Shown in pieces: positions 34,901 through 42,832 of a DNA stretch of 44,983 nt. Both the position numbers and the translations under genes were made by a program. The stretch lies in NCBI GenBank assembly GCA_016930375.1, contig JAFGGU010000009.1:1-44983 (forward strand), read 5' to 3'. This stretch comes from Bacteroidales bacterium (GTDB taxonomy: Bacteria; Bacteroidota; Bacteroidia; Bacteroidales; UBA10428). Position 1 is the first letter of the stretch. Every line of letters starts with the position of its first letter. Under the pieces are notes generated by a model. It was not told the origin of the DNA. It ran no database searches and saw only the letters and a program-made list of their open reading frames with translations.

Positions 34901-35769
34901 GCAGGGATATCACACGATTGAAAAGGATCGAAATTCAGCTCAGGAAAAAATCAGAGGACGTGCAGGAAACCAACAGACTGTTGGAAGAAAGGCAGGAAGA
35001 AATCCTGTTTCAATCGGAGGAACTGACTGAGCAGGCGCAGAATCTCAGGATCATTAATACTGAACTCGAACGACTCAACCGGACAAAAGATAAATTCTTC
35101 TCCATCATCGCACATGATCTCAGGAATCCGTTCAATGCCATCATCGGCTTTTCCGAATTGTTGCGAAATGACTTCTACGAGATGGACAATCAGCAAAAGC
35201 TGAATTTGCTTGAGTTAATCAATGTTTCTTCGGAAACTGCATATAACCTGCTGGAGAATTTGCTGCAATGGGCGCGGACACAGACAGACAAAATCAAATA
35301 CAATCCGGAAAATTTTGATTTGAGCGAGGTGGTTAACCTGGTGATAAACCTGCATGGCATTACTGCGCAGAAGAAAAACGTACTGTTAAAAAATGATATC
35401 AAGCCCCACACCCTGGTTTATGCTGATAAAAATATGATTAACACGGTTTTACGGAATCTTATCAGCAATGCCATCAAGTATTCCAAACCCGAGGGTGAAA
35501 TTGTCATTTCGACCACGCATACAGCGGAAGATATCGAGGTGAATGTTATTGACACTGGAGTGGGGATGAACCGGGAAAGTCTGGGTAAATTGTTCCGGAT
35601 CGATACCTATTATTCCACATCAGGTACCATGGGTGAATCAGGTACCGGATTGGGTCTGATCATCTGCAAGGAATTTGTAGAGAAGAACAACGGCCGCATC
35701 CGGGCTACAAGTCTGGAAGGAGAAGGAACAACCCTGACTTTTACACTGATTCCCGCTAAATTGAATTGA
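31981..35769 (+). CDS. Propeller/Y_Y_Y/PAS sensor histidine kinase
   Basis: A 1262-residue membrane sensor. Signal peptide 1-23 (..SLSAQ) is followed by a periplasmic two-component-regulator propeller made of many W[FVI]GT...GL[NY]-type repeats (about 30-700) and a Y_Y_Y domain (about 730-815). One transmembrane helix follows at about 820-842, then a PAS domain (about 860-985), a coiled-coil linker, a HisKA domain with phospho-accepting H1045 (IIAHDLRNPFNA) and an ATPase domain with NLISNAIKYS (about 1160) and DTGVGM (about 1190). Unlike classical hybrid systems of this class it has no receiver or AraC domain, and no response regulator lies next to it. Confidence 0.93.
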   Translation: MQFRYLRILFFIFLEIAVTSLSAQELNYRSDAITRDNGLSNSTVSCIIRDKSGFMWFGTWNGLNRYDGYELKTFHADPSDTNALSHNKINALFQDKDGFLWISTDDGLNCYDPQTGKFHRYYSRERQTLTYNNDVINGITQDSRGLFWISKNDDGLCSFNPSTGRFKRHPNPYSVKSNTVFCVLADNQNPDHIWIGTADGLFLYEIITGSYRRLKAGQEDVAVSVRTILQDASGTLFAGTSGNGLLKYDRKNEQLSSCFSGSGNYRTFTNSMIRQILPGEDGNIIMSISEYGLISFNPATGKITDWMTNEIFRELNEKFIFSVYKDPAGILWVGTYYDGINKLVPLTNSFTHYGSKGTLPPVRIRGGVTAILEDSRGYLWLGTRIGGLYRVDRKTGQYTAYLRQPNGANGISSNSILSIAEVYEGNRQILWIGTNDGRLNCFVPETGHFTVYTRGGGMPGSQETSGISAILPYDGDHILIGTNSRDMGDGIDVFQIKTGKFVSLKNNPANPTSLSSNSVLALYRDRSGAVWVGTRNGGLNKLVVKNINAQVPDSVGYFVRYMNNPADPGSLNHNTVYAIHEDSEKNLWVGTGTGGLNQFDPKKGTFKSYSNYQYFKNNIIYGILSDNNQNLWLSTSRGLIAFNLSSGQIHRFDKYDGLQENGFIYGSSFKSRTGELFFGGIQGCNVFHPDSIKINLRVPKIVITSLAFNGKKGEADVSALTGKSVLASKIVKTPWYYNNFSVSFSALDFQMPEKNRYKYKLDGHDQDWIETDASRRYVNYTNLSPGSYVFRVIGTNSDDVWNHAGTSVQIIIQPPFWNTTIFRGLLGLIIAGAMAWVLYRAYVSYQKGKRKLEQDAFETVQDERWQLITLIDSMPDLIFIKDRDSRFTVANKRTAAVMGTTPENLIGKTDFDFYTPDLAQSFYNAEQEIMRTGNPLINFEEPSLDELGNRIIQSTTKVPYRNKTGEIIGLVGICRDITRLKRIEIQLRKKSEDVQETNRLLEERQEEILFQSEELTEQAQNLRIINTELERLNRTKDKFFSIIAHDLRNPFNAIIGFSELLRNDFYEMDNQQKLNLLELINVSSETAYNLLENLLQWARTQTDKIKYNPENFDLSEVVNLVINLHGITAQKKNVLLKNDIKPHTLVYADKNMINTVLRNLISNAIKYSKPEGEIVISTTHTAEDIEVNVIDTGVGMNRESLGKLFRIDTYYSTSGTMGESGTGLGLIICKEFVEKNNGRIRATSLEGEGTTLTFTLIPAKLN

Positions 35770-35771
35770 TG

Positions 35772-36659
35772 CTATTCAAATTCCAGCCTGTACAGCGAGG
35801 CATTATTATCCAGAACTCCTTCTGAAGATATGTACACCGTATTGTCGGAAGAAATCAGGATGCCTTCCGTTTGGGTGCCCCAGAAATCTCCGAAATCTCT
35901 TCCCACGCGATCCTGATAGGTCAGATTATCAGGTGAAAATTCAGTATAAACCCGGATAAAAGGTATGAGTGGTGTATATCCGAGAAGGAGCAATTCCTGG
36001 TTATCGGGCGCCCAGGCTGCGGCAGTCACCAGTCCCGGAACACTCCATTTCGTCCTGAGTTTGGCCACCTGTGTTTCCGGTTCTATCGAAAGTGAGTAAA
36101 TGCGTGTCTCGAATTCCTGCCAGTTTTTGGTAAAAAGATAGAGTGAATCTCTGGTGGCGATGAAGGCTTCACAGTCAAACGGCGTATTTTCCACCTGCGG
36201 AGTAAAGCTTGTCTGGTCACTGTAACTGAAAGCAATGGTTCCTGCCATGGTTATCGTGTCGGTATCCTCGAGAAGCTCACTTTTGCGGATGATATGGATG
36301 CGGAGGTTGGTTCTGTCACCTGAATTGTTTCCGAAGTCTCCTATAAACAGGTAATTTTCATTTTGCACAATGTCTTCCCAATCCGTATTTACGACATCCC
36401 TCACCACCACGGTCCTTAACACTGCATCCTGCTCCATGCTGTATCCGTAAAGAGCAGGCTCATTGCCTCCGTCATTGATGAACCAGATGAGGTTCCCCAA
36501 TTCGGTCATTCCGGAGTTTTCCTGAAGAACAGCCGGCAATTCCCTTATGTAGGCAAGCCGGTAGGATGCTTCGGGTTCCTCCCGCGGAATGCATGCCAAC
36601 AAAACCATGATGATGCCCAGCATGAAAAGTGCTATTTTGGTTTGAATGAAGCGAAACAT
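35772..36659 (-). CDS. Putative lipoprotein with beta-propeller-like repeats
   Basis: A 295-residue protein of unknown function. The N-terminus ends MVLLACIPREEP, a plausible lipobox with Cys at 23. The body is rich in beta strands with propeller-like segments (SGMTELGNLIWFINDGG, YLFIGDFGNNSGDR, DCEAFIATRDSLYLFTKNW, TEGILISSDNTVYISSEG). No catalytic motif is clear. It lies 19 bp downstream of the alkaline phosphatase gene on the same strand and is probably cotranscribed. Its stop is 2 bp from the kinase stop. Confidence 0.75.
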   Translation of the reverse strand: MFRFIQTKIALFMLGIIMVLLACIPREEPEASYRLAYIRELPAVLQENSGMTELGNLIWFINDGGNEPALYGYSMEQDAVLRTVVVRDVVNTDWEDIVQNENYLFIGDFGNNSGDRTNLRIHIIRKSELLEDTDTITMAGTIAFSYSDQTSFTPQVENTPFDCEAFIATRDSLYLFTKNWQEFETRIYSLSIEPETQVAKLRTKWSVPGLVTAAAWAPDNQELLLLGYTPLIPFIRVYTEFSPDNLTYQDRVGRDFGDFWGTQTEGILISSDNTVYISSEGVLDNNASLYRLEFE

Positions 36660-36678
36660 GGGATCAGGAAATTTTGAG

Positions 36679-37803
36679 TTATTGCTGAACAGGGGGTTCA
36701 GGATTCAGTTCAAGCAATAACATCATCTTTTTAAAAATGTCGGTATTCTCCTGGATTCCCTGGAAGAGTTCAGCACCTGGTCCCCAGGCAAATACCGGCA
36801 CCATAACCCCGGTGTGATCTGTTGTGCCGAATTTGGCTGTTACGGTACCCTTCTGGTAATCACCGTCCAATATAGCCATTCCCCCTGTTTCATGGTCGGC
36901 AGTGACAATGACCAGCGTATTACGGTCCTTTTCAGCAAATTCCATGGCTTTCCCTATCGCTTTATCCAGATCGATCATTTCTTCCACGACAAAATCCGTG
37001 TTATTGGCATGACCACCCCAGTCGATCTGGGATCCTTCAACCATCAGGAAGAAACCTTTTCTGTTTTTGTTGAGGATATTGATCGCCGTGACCGAAGCTT
37101 GCGTTAACATATCTCCACGGCCTTGCAGCATGGAAGGAGCGTGCTCGGGCACAACCAACCCTGCCAGTTTACCCTTTTGGATGCCGGTAACGCTGTCCAT
37201 CGAGTAAATCACCTGGTAACCTTTATCACGCAGTTCCTGCACCAGGTTACGCTTGTCTTTTCGGGCCGTAAAATTATTCCTGCCGCCTCCGATAAATACA
37301 TCAATGTCGGTATCCAGAAAATCTGCAGCAATAGCTTCATAATCGTCGCGGAATTTCTCATGCGCAATAAATGAAGCCGGCGTGGCATGTGTGATTGAAC
37401 TCGTTGAAACCAGGCCGGTGGATAAACCTTTTTCCTCGGCAAATTCCAGTATGGTTTTGGAGGGGACGCCTGCCCTATCAACTCCAATGGCACCGTTATA
37501 GGTTTTGTTACCGGTGGATATGGCCGTACCGCCGGCCCCGGAATCCGTAATGTAATCGGATGCGGAATAAGTCAAGCTGAATCCCAGGCTCGTGAATTTC
37601 ATCAGGTTGAGTTGTCCCTGATTTTTGGTAAATCCTGCATATACCTGGGTTACCCCCATTCCATCGCCGATGAACAGGATAATGTTGTCGGGCTTCTTGA
37701 CCCGGATAGGTTTTGTGATGCTATTTTGGGCGATTCCGCCTGAAGTGGCGCATGCAAGCAGCAAGAACACAGAAAACGGACGAAAGTAATGAGAGAATTT
37801 CAT
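36679..37803 (-). CDS. Alkaline phosphatase
   Basis: A 374-residue exported phosphomonoesterase. The signal region ends ..SGGIAQ, though LLAC at 15-18 could also be a lipobox. Metal-binding D47 is in LFIGDGMG, the phosphorylated serine S88 is in TDSGAGGTA, and HATPASFIAH, EGSQIDWGGHANN and TADHETGG hold the remaining zinc and magnesium ligands. All key residues are present. It would release phosphate from organic phosphate outside the cytoplasm. An exact -7 box lies 38 nt upstream; no Pho-box was recognised. Confidence 0.95.
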   Translation of the reverse strand: MKFSHYFRPFSVFLLLACATSGGIAQNSITKPIRVKKPDNIILFIGDGMGVTQVYAGFTKNQGQLNLMKFTSLGFSLTYSASDYITDSGAGGTAISTGNKTYNGAIGVDRAGVPSKTILEFAEEKGLSTGLVSTSSITHATPASFIAHEKFRDDYEAIAADFLDTDIDVFIGGGRNNFTARKDKRNLVQELRDKGYQVIYSMDSVTGIQKGKLAGLVVPEHAPSMLQGRGDMLTQASVTAINILNKNRKGFFLMVEGSQIDWGGHANNTDFVVEEMIDLDKAIGKAMEFAEKDRNTLVIVTADHETGGMAILDGDYQKGTVTAKFGTTDHTGVMVPVFAWGPGAELFQGIQENTDIFKKMMLLLELNPEPPVQQ

Positions 37804-37840
37804 GGTAAAGGAAATTTATGAATAGAACGATTATTGGATG

Positions 37841-37856
37841 CAAAATTATACTTTTG
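37841..37856. promoter_or_regulatory. Abutting divergent -7 boxes (alkaline phosphatase / rubredoxin)
   Basis: The 16-bp segment is a near-palindrome: minus-strand TAATTTTG (37848 to 37841) faces the phosphatase gene and plus-strand TACTTTTG (37849-37856) faces rubredoxin, with no base between them. Both match TAnnTTTG exactly. Polymerase could occupy only one direction at a time. Confidence 0.55.
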
Positions 37857-37881
37857 TGACGAACCTTTTAGGATTTTCAGG

Positions 37882-38043
37882 ATGAAAAAGTATAAATGTC
37901 TGATCTGCGGTTATATATATGATCCGCTTGAAGGTGATCCCGACGGTGGTGTTGCGCCGGGCACTGCTTTTGAAGATCTTCCCAATGACTGGCACTGTCC
38001 GGTTTGCGGAGTGAGCAAGGAAGATTTTGAACCTGTGGAGTGA
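37882..38043 (+). CDS. Rubredoxin
   Basis: A 53-residue small iron protein. Iron is bound by four cysteines: C6 and C9 ([10 protein letters not shown]) and C39 and C42 ([12 protein letters not shown]). It carries electrons in anaerobic or oxygen-defence pathways, for example to rubrerythrin or rubredoxin:oxygen reductase, none of which is nearby. The start at 37882 gives the family's usual length; an upstream TTG extension is not supported and overlaps the promoter. Confidence 0.96.
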   Translation: MKKYKCLICGYIYDPLEGDPDGGVAPGTAFEDLPNDWHCPVCGVSKEDFEPVE

Positions 38044-38056
38044 AATTTATAAAGCT

Positions 38057-38081
38057 AAGCGTAGTTTTTGTAACTACGCTT
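38057..38081. terminator. Hairpin between rubredoxin and pepD
   Basis: AAGCGTAGTT (38057-38066) pairs perfectly with AACTACGCTT (38072-38081) around a 5-nt loop. It lies between convergent genes and probably ends both transcripts, although the T-runs are weak. Confidence 0.65.
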
Positions 38082-38101
38082 CGGATTATGTGTTAAAAAC
38101 C

Positions 38102-39562
38102 TTATTCCGCCGGTACATTCTCCAAAACGTCCAGGAGCAGGTTCCAGAATTTCTCCGTGGTAGGTATACTGATCCGTTCGGAAGGTGAGTGCGGATCCAC
38201 AATGGTTGGCCCAAAAGAAATCATATCCAGGTAAGGGTATTTTTCCAGGAACAGGCCGCATTCCAAACCTGCATGAATTGCCTTGACGGCAGGTTCTGTT
38301 TTGAACAGCCGCTTGTAGCTGGCACTTGATATCCGCAGAATTTCTGAATCGGGATTCGGATTCCAGCCCGGGTATCCTTCCGTTTGTTCAACCATGGCCC
38401 CCGCCAGTTTAAAAGTGCTTTTGACCGTATTGGCGATCTGCACTTTGGCAGAATTCACCGAACTGCGCTGGCTGGTGCTGATCACGATGCGATTAAGGGG
38501 CTCGAATTTGATGGATGCCAGATTGGTGGATGTTTCCACAAGATTATCCATGACCCTGCTCCATGCAATTACACCATGGGGACAGGCATACAGGGAATTC
38601 AGCAGCTTTTCCTGGATCTTCTTCTTCATCACTCTTTCAGGCAGCCCGGCAGGCTGAAGGCTAAACTGGATCTGCGGCTCATCCATAATATATTCCGATT
38701 TCAGTATCTTGGTAAAATCATGAAAATAGGCCTTGAACACCTCGCAGTATTTCTCCGGGATCACAATTACCGCATAGGCTTCCCGGGGTATTGCATTTCT
38801 CAGGTTGCCACCCTCAAATACCGATAACCTGGCGCCAAAACGGTTACGTGATTCCCAAAGAAACTGATTCAGCATTTTAATTGAATTTCCCCGGTTCTTA
38901 TGGATGTCGGTTCCGCTGTGACCACCCTGCAAACCGGCAACTTCTATCCTGAAAGCCGCTGAACCGTCGGGGGTTCTGCGCATGTTGTATTTCAAAGTGG
39001 CCAGCGTGTTCATGCCCCCTGCGCAACCAATGAATAATTCACCCTCATCTTCCGAATCCAGGTTGATCAGGATCTTACTTGTAAAGAATCCCGGCTCAAG
39101 TCCCTTTGCCCCGTTTAAACCGGTCTCCTCATCTGTGGTAAAAAGACACTCCACAGGTCCGTGCTTCAGGTTGTGACCCGACAACAGGGCCAGTTGCGCC
39201 GCTATTCCGATGCCATTGTCCGCTCCCAGCGTTGTGCCTTGGGCCCTGACCCAGTCCCCGTCAACAAGGGTTTGTATGGGATCGGACTCGAAGTTGTGCG
39301 AACTGTTGCTGTTCTTTTCACATACCATATCGAGGTGGCTTTGCAGGCACACGGCCTTCCTGTTTTCATAGCCCCTGGTGGCAGGCTTCATGATCACGAT
39401 ATTGCCGCTCGCATCTTTCCGGTGTTCAAGTTGATGCTTTTCAGCAAAAGCAATGACAAAGTCAATGATCTTTTCTTCTTTTTTGGAAGGTCGTGGTATT
39501 TTAACAATTTCTTCAAAATACTGCCAGACTCCCGATGGTTTCAAAGCGCTAAGCTGTGCCAT
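38102..39562 (-). CDS. pepD: Aminoacyl-histidine dipeptidase (M20C, PepD)
   Basis: A 486-residue cytoplasmic metallopeptidase that cleaves X-His dipeptides such as carnosine and other dipeptides. Metal and catalytic segments are QSHLDMV, GADNGIGIA, TTDEETGLNGAKGL and LDSEDEGELFIGCAGG; GGHSGTDIHKNRGN lies in the dimerisation region and IHAGLECGLF near the end supplies the last metal ligands. This complements the peptide transporters and C69 dipeptidase elsewhere in the window. It diverges from the SLC13-type permease. Confidence 0.96.
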   Translation of the reverse strand: MAQLSALKPSGVWQYFEEIVKIPRPSKKEEKIIDFVIAFAEKHQLEHRKDASGNIVIMKPATRGYENRKAVCLQSHLDMVCEKNSNSSHNFESDPIQTLVDGDWVRAQGTTLGADNGIGIAAQLALLSGHNLKHGPVECLFTTDEETGLNGAKGLEPGFFTSKILINLDSEDEGELFIGCAGGMNTLATLKYNMRRTPDGSAAFRIEVAGLQGGHSGTDIHKNRGNSIKMLNQFLWESRNRFGARLSVFEGGNLRNAIPREAYAVIVIPEKYCEVFKAYFHDFTKILKSEYIMDEPQIQFSLQPAGLPERVMKKKIQEKLLNSLYACPHGVIAWSRVMDNLVETSTNLASIKFEPLNRIVISTSQRSSVNSAKVQIANTVKSTFKLAGAMVEQTEGYPGWNPNPDSEILRISSASYKRLFKTEPAVKAIHAGLECGLFLEKYPYLDMISFGPTIVDPHSPSERISIPTTEKFWNLLLDVLENVPAE

Positions 39563-39598
39563 AGTATCAAATCCCTTAAGTTAATATTTGTGCTTGCT

Positions 39599-39606
39599 CA
39601 AATATA
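39599..39606 (-). promoter_or_regulatory. -7 box for pepD
   Basis: TATATTTG on the minus strand (39606 to 39599) is an exact TAnnTTTG, about 36 nt before the pepD ATG. A matching -33 TTG is not seen at the right distance. Confidence 0.45.
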
Positions 39607-39633
39607 GGTTATATTCGCAAAGTTTTTTTGCTT

Positions 39634-41412
39634 ATGATCACATTCGATCTGATTTTGGTGTATGTAGTACTCTTTTTTATTCTTGTTTCTTTATACTGGA
39701 ATATTCTGGGGATATCATTCACTTTCCTGATCGCTGTTATAACCTTGGGCATCTTTGGCGTGCTAACTCCATCCGAGATCATAAGCGGTTTTGGGAATGA
39801 GCAGGTGGCCGTTGTTATCCTGATGCTGTTGTTCAGCGATGTTATAAAAAAAACCGATATCATTGAATATATTTTCGACAGGCTGTTTTATAAAACCCGC
39901 ACCTACCGGGGATTTATAGGCCGGATGTCTCTTGCGGTGGCCGGATTATCGATGTTTATGAACAACGTTCCGCTGGTGGCGGTTACCATGCCTTATATCA
40001 ACAGCTGGACCAGGCGCAACAACTATTCCCCTTCCAAATTTCTCATACCACTTTCCTATGCCGCCATCCTGGGTGGCTCGGCAACCCTGATCGGCACATC
40101 CACCAACCTGATCGTAAACAGCATGGTGATCAACCAGACCCTTTTGCCCGGTCTGCAAAACCTGAGTATGTTTCAGTTTGCATGGGTAGGCATTCCCATG
40201 ATCATCATCGGGGGCTTATATCTTGTCCTTTTCAGCAATGTTTTGCTCCCCTCCAAAACCCCTGTGAATGATGAATTAAACTCGGGAGCCCGTGAATATG
40301 TCATTGAAGCCAAAGTGCGCACCAGGTCTCACCTGATTGGAAAAACTGTGGGAGAATCAGGACTGGCGGACATCCGTGGATTGAACCTGGCGGCCATTCT
40401 CCGAAAATCGTTCAGAATTACGGATGTGCCTGCAGATGTTGTTCTTGATGGAGGCGACATACTTGTTTTTACAGGAGAAACCACGAATATTGCCGATCTC
40501 ATCCGCGATAAATCAGGCCTCATTCTGCCCGAGGTAGGTATGCTGACCCGGGTAAGGCATGCCAATGTAATTGAGGTGGTGGTATCGCAGAATTCTTACC
40601 TGATCAACAAGTCGGTCAGGAATACCGATTTCAGGGGAAAATTTGATGCCGCCATTATTGCCGTGCACCGTAACGGCGAAAAGATAGAGGGAAAGCTCGG
40701 CAATGTCATCCTGAAATCGGGCGATGTGTTGTTGCTTTTTGCAGGCGAGAACTTTGTAAGTCGCGCGAAGGACACTACGGATTTTTATTTTATTTCGAAA
40801 GTAAGTGAATTTATTAAACTCGACTGGTACAGGGTATTCATACTGGTTGGGGGATTGGCCCTTGTCATTGCCCTTGCTGCCTTTAGCGTCATTTCCCTGT
40901 TCATGGGTTTGATCATTATGATCTTGATTTCCATGATCTTCAAAGTAACGGATCCGAAAGAACTGCCCAAAAATATCGATTATAACCTTGCCCTGGTGAT
41001 CGTTCTGGCCCTGGCGCTCGGTACCGCTATGATGAAATCAGGCGCTGCCGGTCTTTTGGCCAACGGGATCATCTCTGCATTTCTTCCATTGGGCAAGATC
41101 GGGGTGTTGCTGGGAATATACCTGGTTACCTCTTTGCTGGCCGCCTATATTACTACCAAGGCCGCGGTTGCCGTTGTTTTTCCCATTGCCCTCAGTGTCG
41201 CCCAGCAGCTTGGGGTTCCGGGCACGCCTTTTGTCCTGGCTGTATCCTATGCAGCGGCATGCACTTTTATCACACCGTATGGCTATGTGACCAACCTCAT
41301 GGTGAACGGTCCCGGAGGATATTCTTTCAGGGATTTTACCAGGATCGGACTGCCGCTTACCTTTATATATATGGTAGTGGCTGTTCTTATTCTGTCGGCG
41401 GTTTATTTTTAA
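39634..41412 (+). CDS. SLC13-type permease with two TrkA_C (RCK_C) domains
   Basis: A 592-residue inner-membrane protein of the ion-transporter superfamily that includes DASS/SLC13 carriers. Helices are at about 1-205, with the signature MFMNNVPLVAVTMPY and ILGGSATLIGTSTNLIVNS. Two cytoplasmic TrkA_C domains lie at about 220-295 and 310-390, and a second helix block runs from about 395 to 592, with LLAAYITTKAAVAVVFPIAL. The substrate (sulfate, dicarboxylate or another anion) is unknown. ATG 39634 is preferred over a TTG two codons earlier. The stop overlaps that of the convergent GNAT-like gene. Confidence 0.9.
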   Translation: MITFDLILVYVVLFFILVSLYWNILGISFTFLIAVITLGIFGVLTPSEIISGFGNEQVAVVILMLLFSDVIKKTDIIEYIFDRLFYKTRTYRGFIGRMSLAVAGLSMFMNNVPLVAVTMPYINSWTRRNNYSPSKFLIPLSYAAILGGSATLIGTSTNLIVNSMVINQTLLPGLQNLSMFQFAWVGIPMIIIGGLYLVLFSNVLLPSKTPVNDELNSGAREYVIEAKVRTRSHLIGKTVGESGLADIRGLNLAAILRKSFRITDVPADVVLDGGDILVFTGETTNIADLIRDKSGLILPEVGMLTRVRHANVIEVVVSQNSYLINKSVRNTDFRGKFDAAIIAVHRNGEKIEGKLGNVILKSGDVLLLFAGENFVSRAKDTTDFYFISKVSEFIKLDWYRVFILVGGLALVIALAAFSVISLFMGLIIMILISMIFKVTDPKELPKNIDYNLALVIVLALALGTAMMKSGAAGLLANGIISAFLPLGKIGVLLGIYLVTSLLAAYITTKAAVAVVFPIALSVAQQLGVPGTPFVLAVSYAAACTFITPYGYVTNLMVNGPGGYSFRDFTRIGLPLTFIYMVVAVLILSAVYF

Positions 41413-42530
41413 AGGACTTTTCCGTAGATGCGGTAGCGCTTTCCTATATTTCCGCCTAATCTCTCGTATTCTGCCCGCATTTTGGTATTGGTTTCAAGCA
41501 CCAGGTGACTGTCGAGAGACTGGAAATTTTGCTTTTGTGCGGATTCAAGCATTTTTATGCCAAGAACAGCGTCCAGTCCTCCATTCCGGTAATCGTCACG
41601 GATAGCGCCCAGAAGCATGGTTAACAGCCTGGAATTGCGCGAAGCTTTCAGGATCTTCAGAAAACCGAAAGGAAAAAGTTTGCCGCGGGCATTCCGGATC
41701 CCTTCAGATAATTCCGGCATGGCCAGTGCAAAAGCGATGAGCTCACCTTTGCCGTTATAAATAACCTTTACGAACCTCGGATTGATAATTGCAAGATATC
41801 TGTATGCGAAATAGTTGATCTCCTTGGGCGTTAATTCACTGAAACCGTAAATATCATAATATGTTTTGTTGATCAGTTCAAAAACAGGCCCGATGACAGG
41901 TCTGAGCTGTCTGCGGCTTTCATATTCCACCAGTTTGAAACTGTTGGTTTCCAGGGTTCTGTTGGCAATGTTCTTATAAAAGTCTGGAATTACTTTGGGA
42001 ATGGGTAACTGGTAATCAACACAGTCAATTTCTTTAGTATAACCGCATTGTTCCATAAGATCCACCATATAGGGCAGACTATAGTTGGTGGCGATGATTG
42101 CCGGAAAGTCAAAACCCTCGATCATAAAGCCCTGCGGATCTTTATCGGAAAAACCAAAAGGACCGATGACCTTTTTCATCCCCTGTTTCCTGCACCATTC
42201 TTCAATGTATTGAATCAGGGCAAAAGCTGTTTCGGGATCATGATAACACTCCAGTGCAAAAAAACGTCCGTTTTCTTCATGGTGAACGGCATTGTATTTA
42301 TGATTCACAATGCCCATGATTCTTCCGCACACTTCATCCCCGCGGTAGGCCAGGAGTAGAATGGTGCTGCAGCTTGCGAAAAACTGGTTTTTTTCCGGGT
42401 TGTAAAAATCCCATTCATCAGAATACAAAGGATGTACCCAGTTGGAATGACCGGCATGTATTTTTTCGGGGAGATAAATAAAAGCCTTCAGGTCAGATTT
42501 CGAAGCGACTTCTTTGACAATTACCGGCAT
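41409..42530 (-). CDS. GNAT-like conserved protein
   Basis: A 373-residue cytoplasmic protein of a family widespread in Bacteroidota and usually annotated as hypothetical or as an N-acetyltransferase. The N-terminal part contains WVHPLYSDEWDFYNPEKNQFF and the acetyltransferase-like AYRGDEVCGRIMGIVNHKYN (about 60-80). A central segment KVIGPFGFSDKDPQGFMIEGFD is a good family marker, and the C-terminus ends with ETNTKMRAEYERLGGNIGKRYRIYGK. The substrate is unknown. The open frame continues to 42641 but the family starts near MPVIVKEV. Confidence 0.7.
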   Translation of the reverse strand: MPVIVKEVASKSDLKAFIYLPEKIHAGHSNWVHPLYSDEWDFYNPEKNQFFASCSTILLLAYRGDEVCGRIMGIVNHKYNAVHHEENGRFFALECYHDPETAFALIQYIEEWCRKQGMKKVIGPFGFSDKDPQGFMIEGFDFPAIIATNYSLPYMVDLMEQCGYTKEIDCVDYQLPIPKVIPDFYKNIANRTLETNSFKLVEYESRRQLRPVIGPVFELINKTYYDIYGFSELTPKEINYFAYRYLAIINPRFVKVIYNGKGELIAFALAMPELSEGIRNARGKLFPFGFLKILKASRNSRLLTMLLGAIRDDYRNGGLDAVLGIKMLESAQKQNFQSLDSHLVLETNTKMRAEYERLGGNIGKRYRIYGKVL

Positions 42531-42631
42531 CCTGGATTTTTGCGGAAAGATATGAAAAAAGAGATTCAGTGATGGAGGTTGATATAAGAATTGTGTGGAT
42601 AGGTTATACGGGTATAATTTTAATTCTATAA

Positions 42632-42807
42632 AATAATTCAACCTCTACAAGGTTGAAGGGATTCATTTTATATCATTTCACTACAATAATTCATCCTCTA
42701 CGAGGATGATTGTATTACTGTTACTGAAACAATAACCTCGTAGAGGTTACATTATTGTAGAACTATAATTAACGTTTGATTCACAACCTTGTAGAGGTTG
42801 AATTATT
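42632..42807. repeat. Nested four-copy palindromic repeat cluster
   Basis: Four small hairpins with the core CCTCTACGAGG or variants occur at 42632-42655, 42682-42715, 42731-42759 and 42784-42807. The first and fourth copies are exact 24-bp reverse complements of each other, and the second and third are close reverse complements, so the whole stretch is a nested inverted repeat of about 176 bp. It lies between the GNAT-like gene and the small winged-helix gene. No coding sequence fits. It resembles REP/MITE-type repeats. Confidence 0.85.
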
Positions 42808-42832
42808 ACATACAGTCTGTTAGACGCATTAA

